From contig NZ_CP085173.1 in NCBI RefSeq assembly GCF_020616555.1, forward strand, positions 3,979,501-4,043,500: a stretch of 64,000 nt of DNA. The letters are read 5' to 3'. Shown piece by piece: positions 51,392-59,973 of this stretch. Numbering within the stretch: the stretch's first letter is position 1; every line of letters starts with the position of its first letter. Under the pieces are notes generated by a model. The model had not been told where the DNA came from. It saw only the letters and a list, made by a program, of their open reading frames with translations, and made no database searches. Both the position numbers and the translations under genes were made by a program. Source of the stretch: Streptomyces longhuiensis (lineage in GTDB: Bacteria > Actinomycetota > Actinomycetes > Streptomycetales > Streptomycetaceae).

Positions 51392-52202
51392 CTTGGAGCA
51401 CCACCTTGCGCGTCGCGGAGGACTGGAGGAGGCGGCCCGCGGCGAGCAGGACGACCGCCCAACCCGCCTGGAAGGCGTACGCCATGAGGACTTCGGCCGC
51501 GCCGGAGCGGGCGCCCAGGAGGATGTCCGCCGGCATCTGGAGGAGCGACGCCCACGGCAGCACGCGCGCGATGTCGCCGAGCGCGCCGGGCATCGCGTTG
51601 AGCGGCAGCAGCAGCCCCGTGAAGAACATCCCCACCAGACCGCCGAACTGCAGGACACCCGACCCGTCGAGCAGCCAGAACGCGCTCAGCGCCAGCACAT
51701 AGCGGATCGCGAAACTCACCACCACCGCCAGCACCACCGCCCCCAGGAACTCCAGCCACACCACCGGATCGCCCGGCAGCGCGAGCGGAAAGGCGAGCGC
51801 GCCCACCGTCAGGGGCACCAGGCCTCGACTGAACAACTGGAACGCGGCCCGTCCCAAGTCACCGGCCAGGTACCACAGTTGGAGGTCCACGGGCCGGTAC
51901 AGGTCCACCGCGATGTCGCCGTTACGGATCCGCGCCACCATGTCGACGGCGAACCCCGCGTTGAACATCGACAGGGCCTGCGCGAGCGCCTGCCCGATCC
52001 ACACGTACGTCAGCGCCTGCGCCTGGTCGTACCCGCCGAGCCCCGGCCGCTCGTCCCACAGCGCGAGGTACGTGTACGCCACGATGAACCCGAAGACGGT
52101 GTTCGTGAACACGCCGGCCGCGGTGGCCGACCGGTACGTCGCGTAGCGCCGGAACCCACCGGCCGCGACGGCCGCGTACACCCGGCAGGACCCCACGAAC
52201 AC
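51384..52202 (-). CDS. ABC-2 permease, DUF990-like, first subunit
   Basis: A 272-residue membrane protein with six helices. Family segments are SATAAGVFTNTVFGFIVAYTYLALW, the loop ARIRNGDIAVDLYRPVDLQLWYLAGDLGRA and the late YVLALSAFWLLDGSGV. GTG 52202 is chosen to give the usual start; the open frame continues upstream without a ribosome site. It is the first gene of a three-gene exporter operon and faces away from the PBP gene at 52406. Confidence 0.82.
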   Translation of the reverse strand: MFVGSCRVYAAVAAGGFRRYATYRSATAAGVFTNTVFGFIVAYTYLALWDERPGLGGYDQAQALTYVWIGQALAQALSMFNAGFAVDMVARIRNGDIAVDLYRPVDLQLWYLAGDLGRAAFQLFSRGLVPLTVGALAFPLALPGDPVVWLEFLGAVVLAVVVSFAIRYVLALSAFWLLDGSGVLQFGGLVGMFFTGLLLPLNAMPGALGDIARVLPWASLLQMPADILLGARSGAAEVLMAYAFQAGWAVVLLAAGRLLQSSATRKVVLQGG

Positions 52203-52405
52203 TCCCCCGCGCTCCCGTCTTCCGTTCCGGACCAAAGCGCAGGAGCCTAGCGGGAGCAGGGAGTACCGTGCCACGCATTTTCCACCCCCTCGGCGCGTGC
52301 CACGCCCCGGCCGCACCACCCATCGATGCCAGAGTGTCCGGCAGGAAGTAAAGAGCCGTACGAGGCGTACGTGACGTACGGAGGGAAACAGGAGTTCCAC
52401 AGGGC

Positions 52406-54649
52406 ATGAGCGACGAGCCGCAGCAGCCGAAGGCCGCAGAGTCCGGGAAAGCCGGGACGCCGGCGAAACGCAAACGCCCCCGGCGCACGGGCTGGCGCCG
52501 TCTGATCCCCACTTGGCGCATGGTCCTCGGCACGATCCTCGGCCTCCTGCTCCTGGGCATCGGCCTGTTCGCCCTCGGCTACTACCTCGTCAAGATCCCG
52601 CCCGCCAACGCCACCGCCACCGCGCAGAGCAACGTCTACCTGTACGCCGACGGCAGTCAGCTCGCCCGCGACGGCGAGATCAACCGCGAGAACGTCTCCC
52701 TCTCCCAGATCCCCGGGACCGTCCAGCACGCCGTACTCGCCGCCGAGGACCGTGACTTCTACAACGAGTCCGCCATCGACCCCAAGGCGATGGTCCGCGC
52801 CGCCTGGAACACCGTGACCGGCAAGGGCAAGCAGTCCGGCTCGACGATCACCCAGCAGTACGTGAAGAACTACTACCTGGGCCAGGAACAGACCATCACC
52901 CGCAAGGTGAAGGAGTTCTTCATCTCGATCAAGCTGGACCGCGAGGAGAGCAAGGACCACATCCTCGAGGGCTACCTCAACACCAGCTACTTCGGCCGCA
53001 ACGCCTACGGCATCCAGGCAGCCGCCCAGGCCTACTACGGCGTCGACGTCGAGGACCTCACCACCGCGCAGGGCGCCTACCTCGCGGCCCTCCTCAACGC
53101 CCCCAGCTCGTACGACGTCGTCGCCCACCCCGAGAACAAGGCGCAGGCCGTCGCCCGCTGGAACTACGTCCTCGACGGCATGGTCAAGGAACGCTGGCTC
53201 AGCGCCGCCGAACGCAGGAAGATGACGTTCCCCATGCCCGACGACGCCAAGGGCCCCGCCGGGATGTCCGGCCAGCGCGGCTACCTCGTCCAGGCCGTCA
53301 AGGACTACCTCACGGACAACGGCATCGTCGACGAGGACACCCTGGCCGTCGGCGGCTACCGCATCACCACCACACTCCAGAAGAAGAAGCAGGACGCCTT
53401 CGTCAAAGCCGTCGACGACCAGCTGATGTCCAGACTCGACAAGGAGAACCGCGCGGCCGACCGCAACGTCCGCGCCGGCGGCGCCGCCATCGACCCCGCG
53501 ACCGGCAACGTCCTCGCGATGTACGGCGGCATCGACTACACGAAGCAGTACGTCAACAACGCCACGCGCCGCGACTACCAGGTCGGCTCCACCTTCAAGC
53601 CGTTCGTCTTCACCTCGGCCGTGGAGAACGCCTCCACCACCCAGGACGGCCGCACCATCACCCCGAACACCGTCTACGACGGCACCAACGCCCGCCCCGT
53701 ACAGGGCTGGAGCGGCGGCTACTACGCCCCGGAGAACGAGGACAAGGTCGACTACGGCCCCATCACCGTCCGCACCGCCACCGACAAGTCCGTCAACGCG
53801 GTCTACGCACAGATGGCCGTCGACGTCGGCTCCGACAAGGTCAAACAGACCGCCATCGCCCTCGGCCTCCCCAAGAACACCCCCGACCTGACCGAGTCCC
53901 CCTCGATCGCGCTCGGCCCGGCCACGGCCAGCGTCCTGGACATGACCGAGGCGTACGCCACCCTCGCCAACCACGGCAGACGCGCCACGTACACCCTCGT
54001 CACCGAGGTCAGCAAGGACGGCGAGAAGGTCGACCTGCCGGAGCAGACCACCAGGCGCGCCGTCACCCGCGAGTCCGCCGACACGACGACGTCCGTCCTG
54101 CAGAGCGTCGTCGAGGGCGGCACCGGCACCGCCGCCCTCGCCGCGGACCGGCCCGCCGCCGGCAAGACCGGCACCGCCGAGGAGGACACGGCGGCCTGGT
54201 TCGCGGGCTACACCCCCGACCTCGCCACCGTCGTCGCCGTCATGGGCCAGAATCCCGACACCGGCGCCCACACCCCGCTCTACGGGGCGCTGGGCCTGGC
54301 GCGCATCAACGGCGGCGGCTTCCCGGCGCAGATCTGGGCCCAGTTCACCAAGGACGCGCTCGCGGGCAGCTCCGCCAAGGACTTCGACCTGGACCTGGAG
54401 TCCGGCGCCGAACAGCCCGAGATCCCCTCGGCCGCACCCGACGAACCGTCGTCCACCGGACCGACCACCGGCGAGCCCACCAGCGAGCCCCCGTCCGAAC
54501 CGGCGTCGTCCGGCCCTCCGACCGCACCGTCCACATCGGCGGAGCCCACCCTCGCGACTCCGTCGGAGGAACCGAACCCGACGTCAGGACCGATGAACGA
54601 ACTGTTCGGCGACCCGGACGCCACCCGCGACTCCGGCTCCGACGAGTGA
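52406..54649 (+). CDS. Class A penicillin-binding protein (transglycosylase/transpeptidase)
   Basis: A 747-residue bifunctional wall synthase. A membrane helix (about 39-60) follows a basic tail. The transglycosylase domain has catalytic Glu114 in AAEDRDFY, then SGSTITQQ and KVKEFFISIKLDR. The transpeptidase has Ser395 in GSTFK, SVN at 462-464 and KTGT at 587-590. The last 80 residues are a Ser/Pro/Thr stalk without PASTA domains. It is one of several class A enzymes expected in Streptomyces. ATG 52406 follows GGAG at adequate distance. Confidence 0.93.
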   Translation: MSDEPQQPKAAESGKAGTPAKRKRPRRTGWRRLIPTWRMVLGTILGLLLLGIGLFALGYYLVKIPPANATATAQSNVYLYADGSQLARDGEINRENVSLSQIPGTVQHAVLAAEDRDFYNESAIDPKAMVRAAWNTVTGKGKQSGSTITQQYVKNYYLGQEQTITRKVKEFFISIKLDREESKDHILEGYLNTSYFGRNAYGIQAAAQAYYGVDVEDLTTAQGAYLAALLNAPSSYDVVAHPENKAQAVARWNYVLDGMVKERWLSAAERRKMTFPMPDDAKGPAGMSGQRGYLVQAVKDYLTDNGIVDEDTLAVGGYRITTTLQKKKQDAFVKAVDDQLMSRLDKENRAADRNVRAGGAAIDPATGNVLAMYGGIDYTKQYVNNATRRDYQVGSTFKPFVFTSAVENASTTQDGRTITPNTVYDGTNARPVQGWSGGYYAPENEDKVDYGPITVRTATDKSVNAVYAQMAVDVGSDKVKQTAIALGLPKNTPDLTESPSIALGPATASVLDMTEAYATLANHGRRATYTLVTEVSKDGEKVDLPEQTTRRAVTRESADTTTSVLQSVVEGGTGTAALAADRPAAGKTGTAEEDTAAWFAGYTPDLATVVAVMGQNPDTGAHTPLYGALGLARINGGGFPAQIWAQFTKDALAGSSAKDFDLDLESGAEQPEIPSAAPDEPSSTGPTTGEPTSEPPSEPASSGPPTAPSTSAEPTLATPSEEPNPTSGPMNELFGDPDATRDSGSDE

Positions 54650-54667
54650 CAGCGCCCCTCAAAGGCC

Positions 54668-54988
54668 CTAGTGACCCGACGTCGCCTTGAGACCCACGAT
54701 CGCGACGATCAGCAGCACGATGAAGAAGATCCGCGCGGCCGTCGCCGGCTCCCCGAGCGCCAGCATGCCGACGACGGCGGCACCGGCCGCACCGATGCCC
54801 ACCCACACGCCGTAAGCCGTACCGATCGGCAGGGTCTTGGCGGCGTAGGAGAGCATCACCATGCTGGCGACGATGCCCGCGCCGGTGAACACGCTCGGCC
54901 ACAGCCGGGTGAACCCGTCCGTGAACTTCATGCCGATCGACCAGCCGACCTCGAGAAATCCGGCGATCACGATAAGAACCCAGGCCAT
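54668..54988 (-). CDS. SMR-family guanidinium exporter (Gdx/SugE type)
   Basis: A 106-residue transporter with four helices. The proton/substrate Glu13 is in AGFLEVGW. The Gdx-type segments are KFTDGFTRLWPS and LPIGTAYGVWVGIGAAGA, which fit guanidinium exporters rather than broad drug pumps. ATG 54988 follows GGAGG. A guanidine-III-type riboswitch lies 32 bases upstream, which strongly supports guanidinium as the substrate. It converges on the PBP gene. Confidence 0.92.
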   Translation of the reverse strand: MAWVLIVIAGFLEVGWSIGMKFTDGFTRLWPSVFTGAGIVASMVMLSYAAKTLPIGTAYGVWVGIGAAGAAVVGMLALGEPATAARIFFIVLLIVAIVGLKATSGH

Positions 54989-55020
54989 GACAGGCACCTC
55001 CGTCAGTTGGATCAACAGGG

Positions 55021-55066
55021 GTGCGTCGTCTTTGCGATACCCGGTACGGCGCGTCTCGTCGGGGTC
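55021..55066 (-). promoter_or_regulatory. Guanidine-III-type riboswitch
   Basis: On the minus strand the RNA reads CCCCGACGAGACGCGCCGUA, then CCGGGUAUCGCAAAGACG and ACGCAC. This follows the guanidine-III consensus: helix CCCG/CGGG, the conserved ACGAG, GCGCCGUACC and the late CAAAGACG...CGC that forms a pseudoknot, with one mismatch in the second helix. It lies in the leader of the SMR exporter. Confidence 0.85.
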
Positions 55067-55090
55067 CCTCAAAGGTAGCAAAGAACGCGT

Positions 55091-55124
55091 AAAAGGGCTG
55101 GTGACAAGGGTCACCAGCCCTTTT
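55091..55124 (-). terminator. Perfect 15-pair hairpin after the GroES-like gene
   Basis: AAAAGGGCTGGTGAC pairs perfectly with GTCACCAGCCCTTTT around AAGG. On the minus strand it ends in a U run, so it is a strong intrinsic terminator between the GroES-like gene and the riboswitch. Confidence 0.9.
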
Positions 55125-55152
55125 GCGAAGCCACTACGAGCTGGACTGCTCG

Positions 55153-55253
55153 ACAGGTACAGGTACAGGTACAGGTACAGGCGCAAGAGGTACAGGGACA
55201 GCGCCCCTGCGCGTACGGACCTCTACAGGTACGGGCCTCTACAGGTACAGGCC
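55153..55253. repeat. GGTACA hexanucleotide repeat
   Basis: Four exact GGTACA units (55156-55179) are followed by scattered imperfect copies to about 55253. The right end enters the last codons of the GroES-like gene and sets its C-terminus. Confidence 0.85.
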
Positions 55254-55595
55254 CGTCGAATCCTGGGAGCCCTCGAACCGGTCGGCGGCCACCGCGTGCA
55301 GATCGCGCTCACGCATCAGCACGTACGCGACACCCCGCACCTCGACCTCGGCCAGGTCCTCCGGGTCGTACAGCACCCGGTCGCCCGGCTCCACCGTCCG
55401 CACGTTCTGCCCGACGGCCACCACGACCGCCCAGGCCAGACGCCGCCCGACCGCCGCGGTCGCCGGAATCAGGATCCCGCCACCGCTGCGCCGCTCGCCC
55501 TCGGCGGAGTCCTGCCGCACGAGCACACGGTCGTGCAGCATGCGGATGGGCAACTTGTCGTGCTGGGTGCTGTGCTTCTCGCTGTTGGCGCTCAC
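55239..55595 (-). CDS. GroES-like co-chaperone
   Basis: A 118-residue protein with the GroES core: LPIRMLHDRVLVRQDSAEGERRSGGGILIP, then VAVGQNVRTVEPGDRVLYDPEDLAEVEV and YVLMRERDLHAV. The glycine-rich mobile loop (ERRSGGGILIP) is present. Residues 1-14 are extra and polar. There is no groEL beside it, so it is an orphan of the main groES. The last residues (STGLYL) come from the hexanucleotide repeat. ATG 55595 is the family-appropriate start. Confidence 0.83.
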   Translation of the reverse strand: MSANSEKHSTQHDKLPIRMLHDRVLVRQDSAEGERRSGGGILIPATAAVGRRLAWAVVVAVGQNVRTVEPGDRVLYDPEDLAEVEVRGVAYVLMRERDLHAVAADRFEGSQDSTGLYL

Positions 55596-55639
55596 GCCCC
55601 GAACCTACCTGCCGCCGCCATGCCCGTACGCAGCAAGGG

Positions 55640-55978
55640 TCAGCGCTTGCGGCGCCGCGCGGTCACGGCGAGCAGCCCCACGAGACCGACCACGGCGAGA
55701 GCCACGGGCACGATGCGCTCCACACGCGGCGCACCCTCCTCGGAGACGAACTGCGCCTTCACGTCCGACACCAGCCGGTTCGCGCCCACGTAGGCCCGCC
55801 CGACGGTGTGGTCGACACTCGAGACGAACTTGGCCTTCGCGTCACCGACGATCGTCTTCGGGTGCACCCGCACCCCGATCTCGTCGAGAGTCTCGGCCAG
55901 CGCCTCGCGACGGCGCTTTATGTCCGCCTCGATCTGCGCCGGGGTCCGCGCATCCGACGTTCTCGACGTGTCCGACAC
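55640..55978 (-). CDS. DUF3618 protein
   Basis: A 112-residue protein with the DUF3618 opening RTPAQIEADIKRRREALAETLDEIGVRVHPKTIVGDAKAKF, a middle amphipathic section and a C-terminal helix (VPVALAVVGLVGLLAV) ending in RRRKR. It is probably a peripheral membrane protein of unknown role, often beside bcp and stress genes in Streptomyces. It diverges from bcp at 56109. Confidence 0.88.
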   Translation of the reverse strand: MSDTSRTSDARTPAQIEADIKRRREALAETLDEIGVRVHPKTIVGDAKAKFVSSVDHTVGRAYVGANRLVSDVKAQFVSEEGAPRVERIVPVALAVVGLVGLLAVTARRRKR

Positions 55979-56108
55979 CGCGCTGCCTCCGTGGTCGCTG
56001 TTGTGGCACTGGTCATGGACAGTCTGTCAGCTCGGCGGCCGCCGCACCCCACGGCACCCCCTATTACGCTCGGGTCCCGTACCCGTATCCCGTACGAGGA
56101 GTCCCACC

Positions 56109-56576
56109 ATGAGCGAGCGACTGACGACCGGCGACACCGCCCCCGCCTTCACGCTGCCCGACGCGGACGGCAACGAGGTCTCCCTCGCCGACCACAAGGG
56201 CCGCAAGACGATCGTCTACTTCTACCCGGACGCCCTCACCCCCGGCTGCACCAAGCAGGCCTGCGACTTCACGGACAACCTCGACGTCTTCACGGGCGCG
56301 GGCTACGACGTGATCGGCATCTCCCCGAACAAGCCGGAGAAGCTCGCGAAGTTCCGCGAGAAGGAAAACCTCAAGGTCACGCTCCTCGGCGACCCCTCGA
56401 AGGAGACCCTCGAGGCCTACGGCGCGTACGGCGAGAAGAAGCTCTACGGCAAAACGGTGACGGGCGTGATCCGCTCCACGATCGTCGTGGACGAGGACGG
56501 CAAGGTCGAGCGAGCCCTCTACAACGTGAGGGCCACGGGCCACGTAGCGAAGATCATCAAGGATCTCGGAATCTGA
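56109..56576 (+). CDS. bcp: Thioredoxin-dependent thiol peroxidase (Bcp)
   Basis: A 155-residue peroxiredoxin that reduces hydroperoxides. Peroxidatic Cys47 is in TPGCTKQ and resolving Cys52 is five residues later in ACDF, the atypical 2-Cys arrangement of this group. The preceding FYPDALTP and the late TGVIRSTIVVDEDG complete the fold. ATG 56109 has GAGGAG upstream. A hairpin terminator follows at 56626. Confidence 0.93.
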   Translation: MSERLTTGDTAPAFTLPDADGNEVSLADHKGRKTIVYFYPDALTPGCTKQACDFTDNLDVFTGAGYDVIGISPNKPEKLAKFREKENLKVTLLGDPSKETLEAYGAYGEKKLYGKTVTGVIRSTIVVDEDGKVERALYNVRATGHVAKIIKDLGI

Positions 56577-56625
56577 CGCACCGCGCCGCGGCTCACCGCA
56601 GGCCTTCCGGGCACCCGCAGATGTG

Positions 56626-56655
56626 ACGGAAGTCCCCTTCACCGGGGACTTCCGT
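56626..56655 (+). terminator. Terminator after bcp
   Basis: ACGGAAGTCCCC pairs perfectly with GGGGACTTCCGT around a six-base loop, followed by TTT. Confidence 0.88.
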
Positions 56656-56719
56656 TTGCGATCGCCACCTCGGAGCAAGTGATCCCCTGGAACTTCGCGT
56701 CCAGAGAAGGGATCACTCC

Positions 56720-58231
56720 ATGTCGGGCGTCCTCGACCCAGAGCAGACCGGGGCCGCCGCCGACCCGGCGGCGGTCAAACGCCACAGGACCCTCTTCCGC
56801 GCGGTGAGACGCCGGAAGAATCCACCTCTGCGCCGCACGGACATCACCGTCACGGACGAGGCGGCGGTGAAACGGGCCGTCAAGGCGGCCTCGCTCGGCA
56901 ATGCCATGGAGTGGTTCGACTTCGGCATCTACAGCTACCTCGCCGTCACCATCGGCCACGTCTTCTTCCCCTCCGGGAACGCGACGGTCCAGCTGATCTC
57001 GTCCTTCGCGACCTTCGCCGTCTCGTTCCTGGTCCGCCCCATCGGCGGCATGGTGTTCGGCCCCATGGGTGACAAGATCGGCCGCAAGAAGGTCCTCGCG
57101 ATGACGATGATCCTGATGGCCATCGGCACCTTCGCCATCGGACTGATCCCGTCGTACGCCGTCATCGGCTTCTGGGCACCCGTCCTGCTGATCTTCTTCC
57201 GCCTCGTCCAGGGCTTCTCCACGGGCGGCGAATACGGCGGCGCCTCCACGTTCATCGCCGAATACGCACCCGACAAACGCCGCGGCTTCTTCGGCAGCTT
57301 CCTGGAGTTCGGCACCCTCGCCGGCTACGTCGGCGCGGCAGGCCTGGTCACCGTCCTGACCACCCTCCTCGGCACCGGGAGCATGGAGTCCTGGGGCTGG
57401 CGCGTCCCGTTCCTCGTCGCGGGCCCCATCGGCCTCGTCGGCCTCTACCTCCGGCTGCGCCTCGACGAGACACCCGCCTTCCAGAAACTGGAGGACGAGT
57501 CCTCGCACCGGGCGTCGGACGCGGCGTCGAACGTCGAGACCACCGCGAAGGGCGACCTCGCGAAGATCTTCCGCGGCTACTGGCCCACCCTCATCCTGTG
57601 CATCTGCCTGGTCGGCGCCTACAACATCACCGACTACATGCTCCTGTCGTACATGCCGACGTACCTGTCCGACGAGATGGGCTACAAGGAGTCCCACGGG
57701 CTGCTCATCCTCATCGCCACGATGATCGTCCTCATGCTGGTCATCACCCAGGTCGGCAAACTCTCCGACCGCTTCGGCCGCAAGCCGCTCCTCATGGCGG
57801 GGATGCTGGGCTTCCTCCTCCTCTCCATCCCCTCGTTCCTGCTGGTCAAGAACGGCGCCCTGTGGGCGGTCTCGCTCGGCATGCTGCTGCTCGGCCTGTC
57901 CCTGGTCTGCATGCTCGGCACGATGTCGGCGGCGCTCCCGGCCCTCTTCCCCACCCAGGTCCGCTACGGCTCGCTCTCCGTGGGCTACAACCTCTCGGCG
58001 TCCCTCTTCGGCGGCACGACACCGCTGGTCGTCACCGCCCTGATCAGCGTCACGGGCACGCACATGATGCCCGCGTACTACGCCATGGCGGCGGCCCTGG
58101 TCGGCGTCATCGCGGTGGCCTGCATGAAGGAAACGGCCCAACAGCCCCTGGCGGGCTCCCCGCCGTCGGTGGAGACGCAGGAGGAAGCGGCGGAACTGGT
58201 CGAGTCCCAGGCCCGCTCCCCGAAGTTCTGA
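56720..58231 (+). CDS. MFS metabolite:H+ symporter (MHS/ProP type)
   Basis: A 503-residue transporter with twelve helices and a 50-residue soluble N-terminus. The MHS signatures are NAMEWFDFGIYSYLAV, MGDKIGRKKVLAMTM (loop 2-3), QGFSTGGEYGGASTFIAEYAPDKRRGF and the second-half loop KLSDRFGRKPLLM. Relatives import proline/betaine, citrate or alpha-ketoglutarate. A Glu-rich tail follows helix 12. No partner gene is beside it. ATG 56720 has GAAGGGA upstream. Confidence 0.9.
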   Translation: MSGVLDPEQTGAAADPAAVKRHRTLFRAVRRRKNPPLRRTDITVTDEAAVKRAVKAASLGNAMEWFDFGIYSYLAVTIGHVFFPSGNATVQLISSFATFAVSFLVRPIGGMVFGPMGDKIGRKKVLAMTMILMAIGTFAIGLIPSYAVIGFWAPVLLIFFRLVQGFSTGGEYGGASTFIAEYAPDKRRGFFGSFLEFGTLAGYVGAAGLVTVLTTLLGTGSMESWGWRVPFLVAGPIGLVGLYLRLRLDETPAFQKLEDESSHRASDAASNVETTAKGDLAKIFRGYWPTLILCICLVGAYNITDYMLLSYMPTYLSDEMGYKESHGLLILIATMIVLMLVITQVGKLSDRFGRKPLLMAGMLGFLLLSIPSFLLVKNGALWAVSLGMLLLGLSLVCMLGTMSAALPALFPTQVRYGSLSVGYNLSASLFGGTTPLVVTALISVTGTHMMPAYYAMAAALVGVIAVACMKETAQQPLAGSPPSVETQEEAAELVESQARSPKF

Positions 58232-58258
58232 CCCGGACGACCCCGCACCCGCCCCTGC

Positions 58259-58290
58259 GAACGGCCCGCTCCCCTCGGAGCGGGCCGTTC
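58259..58290 (+). terminator. Terminator after the MHS transporter
   Basis: GAACGGCCCGCTCC pairs perfectly with GGAGCGGGCCGTTC, followed by a T-containing stretch. Confidence 0.88.
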
Positions 58291-58374
58291 CGCATTTCGT
58301 GCGTGACGATCCGATTTTCGGTTCGTTGATCTGTACGAGGTCACGAACGGGCGGGCGAAACAGGAGGGGTGAAC

Positions 58375-58995
58375 ATGGCCGGGACTCGGTATACGCGGGA
58401 GCTGCTGGAGAGGGCGGCTCGGGAGGCGGAGACGTGGGATGAGGCGGTACGGGTCTGTGGGGGTGAACCGACTCGATACAGCAAGCGTTACCTGCATCAG
58501 AAAATGACCGAGGCCGAGATTGACACCTCGCACTTCCGCCACGGGGCAGTACGGCACACAGACGAGGCGCTACGAGCGGCCGTCGCGGAGTCGCGCAGCA
58601 TCAGGGACGTGGTGCGGCGCTTGGGCATCAACAACGTCGGCGGCAACCAGGCTCACATCGGCCGCCGGATCGCGGCACTCGGGATCGACACCTCGCACTT
58701 CGCGCCACCGGCGCACAAGTCCGGTAAGGCTCCAACGAACCCCCTGGCCTTGCGGTCTCCAGAGGATGGGCGGGTTCATGGAGTCCGCCTCCGTCGGGAA
58801 CTGCTGCGCATCGGCGTGGCGGAGCAGTGCGCGACGTGCGCCCGATCGGAATGGCGCGGACGGCCGATTTCACTTGAGGTCGATCACGTCAGCGGCGAGT
58901 GGTGGGACAACCGCCTGGAGAACCTGCGCCTGCTCTGCCCCAACTGCCATGGGGTGACGGACACTTACCGGGGCCGGAAACGGCGATCGGCATGA
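58375..58995 (+). CDS. HNH endonuclease with two N-terminal repeat modules
   Basis: A 206-residue nuclease. Two modules of about 50 residues end in IDTSHF (residues 49-54 and 104-109), each built of helices like TRELLERAAREAETWDEAVRVCGG. The HNH domain spans 140-200 with EVDHVSGEWWDNRLENLRLLCPNCHG and an upstream Cys pair (CATC), so a zinc knuckle is likely. AGGAGG lies seven bases upstream of ATG 58375. It overlaps the next gene by ATGA. Confidence 0.85.
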   Translation: MAGTRYTRELLERAAREAETWDEAVRVCGGEPTRYSKRYLHQKMTEAEIDTSHFRHGAVRHTDEALRAAVAESRSIRDVVRRLGINNVGGNQAHIGRRIAALGIDTSHFAPPAHKSGKAPTNPLALRSPEDGRVHGVRLRRELLRIGVAEQCATCARSEWRGRPISLEVDHVSGEWWDNRLENLRLLCPNCHGVTDTYRGRKRRSA

Positions 58996-59831
58996 ACGGA
59001 AAGTACCCCCGCGAGACCCTCACCGAAGCAGCCAAGGAGTCGACCAGCCTGGTTGACCTGATGCGCCGCGTCGGCGCACCGATGGGGAGCGGGCCTGCCG
59101 GCTACCTGCGCAAGCGCCTCGCACACTACGAGATCGACACGTCACACTTCCAGGAGGCGCCTCTCCCTGACCGCCCAAGGAGGTCGTACTCCAAAGAAGT
59201 ACTGACGGACGCTGCGGCCCACTCGACAAGCATCCGCGAGATGTTCGTCCACATGGGAATCCCACCGGAGGACGGACCGTACTCGCTCATCAAGCAGAAG
59301 CTGACCAAGTTCGGCATCGGCACCAGCCACTTCAGACCCGCCGGCGGAGATGCAGCCTCCGCCCTCTTCCCTGAAGAGGAATTCACCCGAGCCGTCGCCG
59401 CTTCACGCGGTCTGGCCGAGCTGATGCGCAGGTTGGGCAAGTCCTCGCTCGATGGCAGCGCACGTGCCAAGGCCAAACGCAGCATTGACGAGTACGGACT
59501 CTCGACGGAGCACTTCGTCGGGCAGAGCCATCGGGCCGGAACCACGTCGCCAATGCGCAAGGACGCCGACGAGATCTTGGTCCGCCGGAGGCCGGGTTCG
59601 CACCGCACGCGTACGCACCTACTGCGCCGGGCACTCGATGAGCTCGGCATGCCACGCGCGTGCGCCGAATGCGGCCTAGGCGAGTTGTGGCAGGGGAAGC
59701 GGCTGGTCCTGGAGATCGACCACATCAACGCCGACCCGCTGGACAACCGCCGGGACAACCTGCGCTACCTGTGCCCGAACTGCCACGCGTTCACCAATAC
59801 CTGGTGTCGCGGCCGGAACAGAGCCCGGTAG
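58992..59831 (+). CDS. HNH endonuclease with three N-terminal repeat modules
   Basis: A 279-residue paralogue of its neighbour. Three modules end in IDTSHF, IGTSHF and LSTEHF. The HNH domain near the C-terminus has CAECGLGELWQGKRLVLEIDHINADPLDNRRDNLRYLCPNCHA, with all His and Asn residues and the Cys pairs intact. It starts within the stop of the first gene (ATGA), so both proteins are made from one message. The gene ends 11 bases before tRNA-Leu, a typical landing site for mobile DNA. Confidence 0.85.
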   Translation: MNGKYPRETLTEAAKESTSLVDLMRRVGAPMGSGPAGYLRKRLAHYEIDTSHFQEAPLPDRPRRSYSKEVLTDAAAHSTSIREMFVHMGIPPEDGPYSLIKQKLTKFGIGTSHFRPAGGDAASALFPEEEFTRAVAASRGLAELMRRLGKSSLDGSARAKAKRSIDEYGLSTEHFVGQSHRAGTTSPMRKDADEILVRRRPGSHRTRTHLLRRALDELGMPRACAECGLGELWQGKRLVLEIDHINADPLDNRRDNLRYLCPNCHAFTNTWCRGRNRAR

Positions 59832-59842
59832 CATGTCGGCCG

Positions 59843-59927
59843 AGCGGCGGTGGCGCAACGGCGACGCAGCAGACTTAGGATCTGTGGCCCGTGACAGGGC
59901 TTGAGGGTTCGAATCCCTTCCGCCGCA
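59843..59927 (+). tRNA. tRNA-Leu (anticodon TAG)
   Basis: Acceptor stem GCGGCGG pairs with CCGCCGC, discriminator A. The anticodon stem GCAGA/TCTGT encloses CTTAGGA, so the anticodon is TAG. A long variable arm marks a type II tRNA. CCA is not encoded. Confidence 0.96.
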
Positions 59928-59934
59928 CGGCCAG

Positions 59935-59968
59935 CGGCCTGCGCTTCAAAGGTATGAGGCGCAGGCCG
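59935..59968. terminator. Hairpin between tRNA-Leu and rdgB
   Basis: CGGCCTGCGC pairs perfectly with GCGCAGGCCG across 14 bases, serving the convergent tRNA and rdgB. Confidence 0.8.
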
Positions 59969-59973
59969 GTTAC

